Shown here one piece after another: positions 7,771-14,168 of a DNA stretch of 20,174 nucleotides. The DNA is taken from the NCBI GenBank assembly GCA_033763355.1, contig JANRKT010000080.1:1-20174 (forward strand). The letters are read 5' to 3'. The position numbers and the translations under genes are program-made. Numbering within the stretch: the first letter of the stretch is position 1; each line of letters starts with the position of its first letter. A model generated the notes under the pieces. That model was not told the DNA's origin. It worked only from the letters and a program-made list of their open reading frames with translations, and did not search any database. Source of the stretch: JANRKT01 sp033763355. Lineage in GTDB: Bacteria; Bacteroidota; Bacteroidia; Chitinophagales; Chitinophagaceae.

Positions 7771-8028
7771 ATGATAAACGAATTATTAATTTCAGCCAAA
7801 GAATTTGCAAATGAACTGACAACCCACAATGTAATAAGGAAAGGGTTAAAAGGAAAACTGGTAATAAGTAAAGAGATTGTGAAGAATAACAAAGCAATAA
7901 GAGATATACTACTACATCGGGGCGTAAAGCCCGAAACGCTGCATCCGGAAGATATAAAAAAGGTACCTCGTAAAAAATTATCAGTAAAGCTTAATTATGA
8001 AAGAGGTACCTGCTCAATTAAGCCCTGA
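7771..8028 (+). CDS. DinD-like C-terminal remnant (DNA-damage-inducible protein D family)
   Basis: The product is 85 aa. The sequence FANELTTHNV...KGKLVISKEIVKNNKAIRDILLHRGVKPETLHPEDIKKVPRK follows the pattern I recall for the C-terminal third of DinD proteins (FANE-T..N, IS.EHVKNN..VR..L..RGI.PE.LP..EDIKK.ER). DinD proteins are about 270 aa with an N-terminal BRO-like domain. That domain is absent here, and the 98 bases before the ATG encode no trace of it. It is probably a degraded or truncated gene, although the short frame is intact and could still be made. DinD genes are, from memory, common neighbours of type I restriction genes in Bacteroidota. Confidence 0.7.
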   Translation: MINELLISAKEFANELTTHNVIRKGLKGKLVISKEIVKNNKAIRDILLHRGVKPETLHPEDIKKVPRKKLSVKLNYERGTCSIKP

Positions 8029-8082
8029 ATTTTTAGAAAAAAGAAAAGACTAAATTTATGCTCAATTAATAGTTCCCCCGCA

Positions 8083-9003
8083 ATGAAGTATGAAATTAAA
8101 ATAGATAAGGCCAAAGAGGCTAAAGGAAAAATCAGCCTTCAGCGGATTGCCCTTATTGCGGACAGCATACGTAAAGTAGCGGAGGGTGCTTTGCAAATTC
8201 GTCTCAGAGGGGTGAGCATTACGAAAGGAAGAAAAAAATTCAACCTGGAAGATGCGCTGGATATAACATTGGCCGGATTAAGAGGCGGCAGTACCTGTCT
8301 TGACCTTGAAACCACAACGTTTGCGGAAACCTTAGAGCCGGTTCAATTAGATGTATTCAGGCAGGAAGCGCAAAAAGATTTGCCGCAACAAACACCTGTC
8401 AGTCTCTTTATGAAAGCTTTTGAAGAAGCCGTAAAAGATAACCCTTCGGCAGATTTGTTAGATAAACCTTTGCTAAAGGAACTGAAGAATTTAAAAAAAG
8501 CTTTTTTCAGTAATGAGGAAACCATGATCATTTCCAACGAAGGAACTGTTGAACAAATAACTATTACGCATGAAACCTTTGCTAAAATAAAAATACTGGA
8601 AGAAGAAATCCCCAATTCGCAACCGGTTATCATCAATGGCAAAGTAGAATTGCTCAGGTTTAGCCAGCAAAAAGCGGTGATTGAAACTGAGGAAGGCATG
8701 GTGGAAGGATTTCTTGGTGAAGCGGTAGAACCATCCCATATCGCTTCATTCTTTGGCAGGGAAATTACCATTGCAGGTACAGCCCATTATAAACCCGGTG
8801 GCAAATCCGTGATTGAAATTGAGAGAATATCGGAACCGGCAACCGGTGATGCATTCTTTTCCAAAAAACCCAGGACCGAAACAGTGGAGCAGCAGATACA
8901 GCGGCAGGTAAAAGAAGGCAAACAGCCCAACAACCTGGAAGAAATGCAGGGATTGTGGAAAGAAGAAACGTATGAAGAACTGGCGGAACTATTGCGTAAA
9001 TGA
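8083..9003 (+). CDS. Antitoxin-like partner of the PIN protein, large three-part form
   Basis: The product is 306 aa, with no signal peptide or membrane helix. The N-terminal part (1-140) is mostly helical with KISLQRIALIADSIRKVAEGALQIRLRG and LAGLRGGSTCLDLE. The middle part (about 142-255) is beta-rich, with GKVELLRFSQQKAVIETEEGMVEGFLGEAV and FFGREITIAGTAHYKPGGKSVIEIERI, like a small barrel. The last 40 residues are charged and end EMQGLWKEETYEELAELLRK, much like the C-terminal tails by which VapB-type antitoxins hold PIN toxins. Its stop overlaps the PIN start (ATGA at 9000-9003), as in toxin-antitoxin pairs. The role is inferred from context and tail; the main domains are not a named family to me. 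Confidence 0.8.
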   Translation: MKYEIKIDKAKEAKGKISLQRIALIADSIRKVAEGALQIRLRGVSITKGRKKFNLEDALDITLAGLRGGSTCLDLETTTFAETLEPVQLDVFRQEAQKDLPQQTPVSLFMKAFEEAVKDNPSADLLDKPLLKELKNLKKAFFSNEETMIISNEGTVEQITITHETFAKIKILEEEIPNSQPVIINGKVELLRFSQQKAVIETEEGMVEGFLGEAVEPSHIASFFGREITIAGTAHYKPGGKSVIEIERISEPATGDAFFSKKPRTETVEQQIQRQVKEGKQPNNLEEMQGLWKEETYEELAELLRK

Positions 9004-9437
9004 CCAAATGTATTTTAGATACCAACACCTGGCTGCATATACTTACCGGCAACAGTATAACACATGTAACTATTAATGGGTTCCCCGTTTTTTCTGAGCA
9101 GGTGATGATTTTACTGCCCGCCGCAATAAAAGCTGAGTTACTTTCACTGGTACTGCAGCGCAACTGGTCGCATAAAAGAGTAAATGAAACCCGTAAAAAA
9201 ATAGACGCCTGCTTTCTCATCCATACAAATGATGAAATAGTTGAGAAGTATGCAGAAATTGATGCGTATAGTCAGGGAAAGCTGCACGGTAAACCGCTTG
9301 GCATGAGTGCCCGCAATATGGGCAAGAATGACCTTTGGATTGCCGCTACCGCTGCTGTAGCCAATGCAGTACTTATCAGTAAAGACGGGGATTTTGATCA
9401 CCTGAATGTTGTTTATTTGGAACTTATCAAGTTTTAA
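9000..9437 (+). CDS. PIN-domain RNase, VapC-like toxin
   Basis: The product is 145 aa and is a complete PIN domain. The acidic site residues are D7 in CILDTN, E46 in AAIKAELL, D111 in GKNDLWIAATA, and D129 with D131 in ISKDGDFDHL. This is the usual order for Mg-dependent VapC endoribonucleases, at normal length (about 130-145 aa). It overlaps the preceding antitoxin-like gene by 4 bases, and hsdS follows 3 bases after the stop, so the pair is part of the restriction transcript. RNase activity is inferred from the family; the target RNA is unknown. Confidence 0.93.
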   Translation: MTKCILDTNTWLHILTGNSITHVTINGFPVFSEQVMILLPAAIKAELLSLVLQRNWSHKRVNETRKKIDACFLIHTNDEIVEKYAEIDAYSQGKLHGKPLGMSARNMGKNDLWIAATAAVANAVLISKDGDFDHLNVVYLELIKF

Positions 9438-9440
9438 ATC

Positions 9441-10652
9441 ATGAGTGAATGGAAAGAATATAAGTTTTCAGATTTTGCAGATATAAATCCAAAAGTGCCG
9501 ACTCAAGCAGGAGTTGAATATTCATTTATTGAAATGCCTGATTTGGAAGCAGGCTATAAGTTTGTTGGGCCATCACGAAAAAGAGAAGCGAAAGGATTAA
9601 CGAAATTTCAAAACGGTGATACATTGTTTGCGAAGATTACACCATGTTTAGAAAACGGTAAGATTTGTCAGGCAAGGAATCTGGAAAATAATATTGGAGT
9701 CGGTTCAACTGAATTTATCATTTTCAGAGGGAAAGAAAATATTTCTGATACAGAATTTATTCATTACCTCCTAAAATTTACTGAAGTAAAAGACTATGCA
9801 ATAAAAAATATGTCTGGTAGTGCAGGCCAGCAACGAGTTCCTCTTGAAGCATTCGATAATTTACTTATTCCTCTCCCCCCTCTCCCCGAACAACAATCCA
9901 TCGCTGCCATACTCAGCAGCCTCGACAACAAAATAGACCTGCTGCGTCGCCAAAACCAAACACTGGAACAATTGGCGCAAACTATTTTTAAGCAGTGGTT
10001 CATCCATTACAAATACCCCGGCGCCACCGGCGAAATGGAAGAAACAGAATTGGGTGATGTGCCAAAGGGGTGGAGAACGGGAAAATTCATTGATGTAATT
10101 AATTTATTAAGCGGTGGAACTCCCAAAACGGATATTGAAGAATTTTGGAATGGGAATATTTCATGGATATCTGGTAAAGATGTTACTGCTAATCACGGTT
10201 CATTTATAATGTCAACCGAAAAGAAAATAACGCAAGCGGGAATTAATAATAGCGCAACTAAATTACTTCCTCGGCTAACAACAATTATCACTGCAAGAGG
10301 CACTGTCGGATCTTATTGCATTTTGCCTGAGCCAATGTGTATTAGTCAATCCAATTACGGTATTAAATCAAAATATAACAAAGCTGATTTTTTTACATAC
10401 CTTCTAACAGAGTATGTAATTGACTTTTTAAAAGCAAAAGCCTATGGTAGTGTTTTTGATACCATCACAACCTCTACATTTGAAGACACTGATATTATAA
10501 TTCCGCTTTCGGAAATAATCACCGAATTTGAAATAAGCATATCGCCCTTGTTTCTAAAGAAGCTCAATAACTCGAAAGAAATCCAAACCCTCAGCCAACT
10601 TCGGGATAGTTTATTGCCGCGGTTAATGAGCGGCAGGCTAAGGGCAGGGTGA
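9441..10652 (+). CDS. hsdS: Type I restriction-modification specificity subunit
   Basis: The product is 403 aa. Two target-recognition domains (about residues 1-143 and 203-365) are each followed by a conserved helix. The first has PLPPLPEQQSIAAILSSLDNKIDLLRRQNQTLEQLAQTIFKQWF (from residue 144) and the second ends TLSQLRDSLLPRLMSGRLRAG. The second domain opens with the typical ELGDVPKGW (203-211) and LLSGGTPKT..FWNGNISWISGKDV. It sets the bipartite DNA site for the HsdM/HsdR complex; the site cannot be read from the sequence. The recognition domains are AT-rich (33-35% GC in two sampled 60-base lines) compared with 52% in the central helix, which suggests domain exchange. Confidence 0.97.
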   Translation: MSEWKEYKFSDFADINPKVPTQAGVEYSFIEMPDLEAGYKFVGPSRKREAKGLTKFQNGDTLFAKITPCLENGKICQARNLENNIGVGSTEFIIFRGKENISDTEFIHYLLKFTEVKDYAIKNMSGSAGQQRVPLEAFDNLLIPLPPLPEQQSIAAILSSLDNKIDLLRRQNQTLEQLAQTIFKQWFIHYKYPGATGEMEETELGDVPKGWRTGKFIDVINLLSGGTPKTDIEEFWNGNISWISGKDVTANHGSFIMSTEKKITQAGINNSATKLLPRLTTIITARGTVGSYCILPEPMCISQSNYGIKSKYNKADFFTYLLTEYVIDFLKAKAYGSVFDTITTSTFEDTDIIIPLSEIITEFEISISPLFLKKLNNSKEIQTLSQLRDSLLPRLMSGRLRAG

Positions 10653-10685
10653 AAACACGGTGGAGAAATTGTTGTAACCACGGTT
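10646..10685 (+). repeat. Left copy of a 40-base direct repeat flanking the membrane/YEATS-like pair
   Basis: It matches 12164-12203 at 31 of 40 positions without gaps. It starts with an identical 15-mer (AGGGTGAAAACACGG) and ends with an identical CACGGTT. It overlaps the hsdS stop codon. Its CACGG units resemble a common Bacteroidota intergenic repeat type. Confidence 0.65.
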
Positions 10686-10737
10686 GCGGAGCAGGGGCGC
10701 AGCACGTACCTTAACCTTCAATTATAAACCAACCGCC

Positions 10738-11409
10738 ATGTTTACCACCAGGTTCCTGCTCTTATGCACAGCATCATTTTTAGTTTTTCATACCCAGCTT
10801 TTTGCGCAGGCTGCAAAACCTGCAGATTCGGCAACAATGATTAAAGACCTCAGCGAGTCACTTAAAAAAGTAAATGAACAAAATAAAAAGCTCCAGGCCA
10901 AAGCAGATTCATTGGAAAAACCCGTTCCCCCTCAGGATTGTACCGTTAAGCAATTAAAGCCGTCACAAACAATTCTTGTATTCACCCCATTGGTTTTGCT
11001 GGCGGTTTTTACCGTAATATTTATTGTATGGATTTCAAAAAGCAATTTTTCACTTGAAGATGCATTGTCTGTAGCGCCTTCAGCCGCACAAATAGCAGAG
11101 GTTGCAAAAATGCAGGCGCAGGTTAATCTTGCTGCGCAGCAGGCCGGCAATCCGCCCCCGACCATTCCTCCTCCCCAGCCCCAGCGCAGCGTAAGCCGCT
11201 TGCTTGCATTTATAACCGGTGTTATAGCGCTTGTTATTGCAGTATGCCTGGTAAGCTACCATGGTTATGCCATGTTTGCCGGCTGCGGCGGCGAAAAGCA
11301 ATTTGATGCATTGTGGAAAGTGCTGCTGGGCCTTGGCATTGGCGTAATACCCTATGGCATTAATGTATGGAACGGCAACCCCAAAGAACAAACCACTGCA
11401 AAACCCTAA
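10738..11409 (+). CDS. Exported membrane protein with three predicted helices, partner of the YEATS-like protein
   Basis: The product is 223 aa from ATG 10738; an upstream TTG at 10684 would put 18 non-signal-like residues before the signal peptide and is rejected. Residues 1-24 form a signal peptide ending in LFAQ. Residues 31-62 form a short coiled coil (ATMIKDLSESLKKVNEQNKKLQAKADSLEK), probably periplasmic. Membrane helices are predicted near 76-99, 153-175 and 191-211. Between the first two lies a cytoplasmic stretch with KSNFSLEDALSV and a Pro-rich linker (PPPTIPPPQPQ). The last part, LWKVLLGLGIGVIPYGINV, is strikingly patterned. The next gene begins 3 bases after the stop, so the two products probably work together. 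No enzymatic motif is seen. Confidence 0.88.
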   Translation: MFTTRFLLLCTASFLVFHTQLFAQAAKPADSATMIKDLSESLKKVNEQNKKLQAKADSLEKPVPPQDCTVKQLKPSQTILVFTPLVLLAVFTVIFIVWISKSNFSLEDALSVAPSAAQIAEVAKMQAQVNLAAQQAGNPPPTIPPPQPQRSVSRLLAFITGVIALVIAVCLVSYHGYAMFAGCGGEKQFDALWKVLLGLGIGVIPYGINVWNGNPKEQTTAKP

Positions 11410-11412
11410 AAC

Positions 11413-12156
11413 ATGAAAGACATCCTTGATTTTTTAAAAGAACTCTCATCAGTCATTACAACGCCCATTGCTGTTTTAATTATAGCATACATGTTCCGGC
11501 GGCAGCTTTTGCTTGCAATTAAAGCCCTTGTGCACCTCATTGAAACGGCAGAAAAAGTTGTTGTTACAAAAGACGGGCTCACGGTTGAAGGGCTGGTAAA
11601 AAAAGTTGACGAAGCACAAAAAACAGCAGACGATGCACAAAAAGATGTGCAGGCGCTGGCGCTTACAGGCGGCGCAGGCAATAAAGAAGTATTTGAAAGG
11701 ATCAGGATAAAAAAAGAAACTGAAAAGCAGTCAAAGAAATCGGTACGCCCCGTTACAGAAGATATTAAAAATATAATCAGGGAAGAGAATGTGCCCCTTG
11801 CGCCTGACCCTGACGATCCGCAAAAAAACCAATGGGGCGGAAACCCGAAAAACAACAACAGGGAGTTGCGTGCTGTTGTTACAGAATTACCGGGTAACAT
11901 CCCATTATACCGCATTGAATTAACAGTTGTATCTATTAATACATTTTATCCGTTAACGGGTAAAGTAAAATTCCACCTCCACCCCACTTTCCCCAACAGC
12001 AGCCCCGAAATTGATGTGGTAAATGGCAAAGCAGTATTAAGCCTCCTGTCATACGGTTCCTTTACCGTTGGCGCCGAAGCAGACAATGGCGCAACAAGGC
12101 TTGAACTTGACCTTGCCAATGTAGAAGGCACATCAGAACATTTCAGGAACACCTGA
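11413..12156 (+). CDS. Membrane-anchored protein with a prokaryotic YEATS-like domain
   Basis: The product is 247 aa. One membrane helix (about residues 13-29) is followed by RRQ, which by the positive-inside rule puts the rest in the cytoplasm. A linker (65-140) has coiled-coil and charged parts and ends NQWGGNP. The C-terminal domain (about 145-235) is a beta sandwich candidate with RELRAVVTEL, YRIELTVVS, PLTGKVKFHLHPTF (181-193), NGKAVLSLLSYGSFTVGAEAD (204-224) and TRLELDLANV. The pattern V.F.LHPTF followed by GSFTVGA is what I recall for the bacterial YEATS-like (pYEATS) family. Eukaryotic YEATS domains bind acylated lysines; the ligand of bacterial forms is not settled. The tail may scaffold a signalling or conflict complex. 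The YEATS call is moderately sure. Confidence 0.85.
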   Translation: MKDILDFLKELSSVITTPIAVLIIAYMFRRQLLLAIKALVHLIETAEKVVVTKDGLTVEGLVKKVDEAQKTADDAQKDVQALALTGGAGNKEVFERIRIKKETEKQSKKSVRPVTEDIKNIIREENVPLAPDPDDPQKNQWGGNPKNNNRELRAVVTELPGNIPLYRIELTVVSINTFYPLTGKVKFHLHPTFPNSSPEIDVVNGKAVLSLLSYGSFTVGAEADNGATRLELDLANVEGTSEHFRNT

Positions 12157-12163
12157 GAAGTTA

Positions 12164-12203
12164 AGGGTGAAAACACGGGAGAGAATTCAAGGGAAACACG
12201 GTT
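12164..12203 (+). repeat. Right copy of the 40-base direct repeat flanking the membrane/YEATS-like pair
   Basis: It is ungapped and 31/40 identical to 10646-10685, starting 7 bases after the stop of the YEATS-like gene. The two copies bracket exactly the two-gene unit. Confidence 0.65.
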
Positions 12204-12252
12204 ACAGAAGGCTATAAATTGTTTTTACTTCGTTTAAATTAATGAATATTAC

Positions 12253-13725
12253 ATGAAATACATCAACTACCTGCTAATAGCATTTTTCTTGTTCCCATCG
12301 CACATTTTACTATCTCAAGAAAAAGAAAATGATAAAAAGAAATCAGAAGGTCTTTTATCTCCAAAAACATTTAACTATGTTTTCAATAAATCATTCAGCA
12401 AATTTGCCACTGGTCAGGAAAATTCTACACCACTCTCAAATTTCGCAAGTTTTGACCCGAGCAATTCCAGGTTTTTATTGAATGGGTTTATTCCACTCAA
12501 AGATTCCGCAAGCAAAAAACCAACCTTTCTCAGTTTTAAAATATCAGGAGGCTTGATTAATGGCAGTGCAACTACTCTATTTAGTGATAAAAAGCTTAAT
12601 ACAGATGTAAGTATTGATCTAAAATATCATTTCTTTTTTAGGCCTTTCAGCAAGCAAATAACATATTTTACGGATGAAAAATATATTTTAAAAGACAAAG
12701 TGGAAGACATTGCAAAAGACTCAGTAAAACAGAAAACAAAGTTTGACTTATCGCTTAATGAAAATTGGATCCAAAAACAAAAAGAATCTATTAACTGGCA
12801 AATCGAAACTGTTAAGATTGAATATGAAAAAATAAGCAGGAAATACGAGGAAGTAAAAAATAAGATTATCGCTTTCAAAAAACTGACACCTATTTTACAT
12901 GATTCCGTCAAGTATTACAGCGATTCAAGCGCTAGTTTATTGATTAAAATTGCCGAAAAAATTAATGAGCGAGTTAATCTCTCATCTCGACACGATTCAC
13001 TGTCTGCTATCAACGAAAGAAAAGAAAGGTTGACGGAAGAATTTAAGGAAAATTTGAAAAAAGTTTCAGCTTCAAAACGATTAGCGGCTGAGCTTGAAGC
13101 CAAAATAAATTCTATTAGGTACTCTTGGCTTTCGGTGATTTTATCTCTCAATAAACGAAAGTATTACACTTATTACGACAGTTTGCCATTCAAAGACAGG
13201 CTTCAAAAAAATACACTTGATGCATTTAATATTGGAATAGAGTGGAATTTTTTTTCCCAGGGAATATTGCTTAAAAAAGCACATTACCTGAATTTCGGAG
13301 TCGTTAAAAGGCGCTTCAACAACCTGGATGAGCTGTCTGCAACTGACATTGAACAAGAAATAAAAAATATCAGCAATGATACTACAAGAAAAATTGTTAA
13401 AAAGTATTCTGCATTTACTGATATAGTAAATGATTTTCGGTCATGGCTCATTTATAGCAATTATTATTTCTTTTTTGGGAAAAGTCTGAAAACAGGAATT
13501 CATTTATTCCCTGAGCTTGAATTACGGGTCAACCAAAAAAATCGTATCAATTCAGGTTTTGGTTTTATTGTAGCATTAAATGATGAGAAAAAAGAAAAGA
13601 ATACTTTAAATATTGAAACTTATATAAAGTTTCTGGACATTACTAATCAGCAACAAGCAAAAGATAAATTTTACGAAAGACTTGAAATAGGGATAAGAGT
13701 AGGCTTGCCAATTAAACCATTCTAA
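12253..13725 (+). CDS. Secreted, probable outer-membrane protein with central coiled coil
   Basis: The product is 490 aa with a signal peptide at residues 1-21 (ending HILLSQ). An N-terminal beta-rich region (about 75-135) contains PTFLSFKISGGLINGSATTLFS and DVSIDLKYHFFFRPFS. A long charged helical stretch (about 165-290) is a likely coiled coil (EYEKISRKYEEVKNKI, ERKERLTEEFKENLKKV). The C-terminal third has alternating strands (YLNFGVVKRRF, GIHLFPELELRV, GFGFIVAL) and ends RLEIGIRVGLPIKPF with a terminal Phe, as in many outer-membrane barrels. One sampled 60-base line has 28% GC, well below the neighbouring hsd genes. The family is not recognised. A coiled coil placed inside barrel segments is odd and may face the periplasm. 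Confidence 0.85.
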   Translation: MKYINYLLIAFFLFPSHILLSQEKENDKKKSEGLLSPKTFNYVFNKSFSKFATGQENSTPLSNFASFDPSNSRFLLNGFIPLKDSASKKPTFLSFKISGGLINGSATTLFSDKKLNTDVSIDLKYHFFFRPFSKQITYFTDEKYILKDKVEDIAKDSVKQKTKFDLSLNENWIQKQKESINWQIETVKIEYEKISRKYEEVKNKIIAFKKLTPILHDSVKYYSDSSASLLIKIAEKINERVNLSSRHDSLSAINERKERLTEEFKENLKKVSASKRLAAELEAKINSIRYSWLSVILSLNKRKYYTYYDSLPFKDRLQKNTLDAFNIGIEWNFFSQGILLKKAHYLNFGVVKRRFNNLDELSATDIEQEIKNISNDTTRKIVKKYSAFTDIVNDFRSWLIYSNYYFFFGKSLKTGIHLFPELELRVNQKNRINSGFGFIVALNDEKKEKNTLNIETYIKFLDITNQQQAKDKFYERLEIGIRVGLPIKPF

Positions 13726-13739
13726 TTAAAAAAAATAAT

Positions 13740-14090
13740 ATGCCAAAATTAAATCATCGTGCCTATTGCCACACACACGGGTATTTAGACAAAGGAAAAT
13801 GGAAAACCGAAGAACAAGCTAAACGGGATAAAGAATCTCATGTGGAAACATACCCAGATGATAAAGTACAAATTGAGGAGAGACAAACGGCAGGCCAATT
13901 AAGGAAAAATTTTCTGTCACAACAATTGCTTGTTGTTACAGCTTTAGAATTGCTTGCAGATAATACGCCACATGATGAGGAAGTTGGCGCATGTATAATA
14001 AAACTTCCAACTGGTGAGGCAAAATGTTATCAACTAACACGATCTCAATGTAAAACCTTAGGGGGTGAATACATTGGAGGGAAATGTTGA
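13740..14090 (+). CDS. Small cytoplasmic Cys/His protein, unknown
   Basis: The product is 116 aa, with no signal peptide. The N-terminus has a CHTH motif (C10, H11, H13) followed by GYLDKGKWKTEEQAKRDKESH, which looks like a small metal-binding module. The last 35 residues hold C85, C96, C104 and C116 in the pattern EVGACIIK..CYQLTRSQCKTLGGEYIGGKC. It starts 14 bases after the stop of the outer-membrane-like gene and shares its AT-rich composition, so the two were probably gained together. I do not recognise the family. Confidence 0.8.
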   Translation: MPKLNHRAYCHTHGYLDKGKWKTEEQAKRDKESHVETYPDDKVQIEERQTAGQLRKNFLSQQLLVVTALELLADNTPHDEEVGACIIKLPTGEAKCYQLTRSQCKTLGGEYIGGKC

Positions 14091-14142
14091 GAATTCATTC
14101 CGGACCTCAAAGACATTATTAACTAATCACTTTTCTTTCTAT

Positions 14143-14165
14143 CTTAATGGCTAATTCCCATTAAG
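14143..14165 (+). promoter_or_regulatory. Perfect 8-bp inverted repeat directly before hsdR
   Basis: The arms CTTAATGG (14143-14150) and CCATTAAG (14158-14165) are separated by 7 bases and end 3 bases before the hsdR ATG at 14169. It could be an operator or an RNA hairpin hiding the ribosome-binding region. There is no T run after it, so it is not a terminator. Confidence 0.55.
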
Positions 14166-14168
14166 CGC

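Noticed and set aside
8343..8771. Minus-strand open frame of 142 codons inside the antitoxin-like gene
   Set aside because: It is Ser-rich antisense shadow of a clear coding gene, with no family signal or neighbours in that orientation.
9870..9893. C-rich stretch in hsdS resembling the arm of the palindromic elements
   Set aside because: It encodes the conserved PLPPLPEQ motif found in most HsdS proteins and has no facing G-rich arm, so it is not an inserted element.
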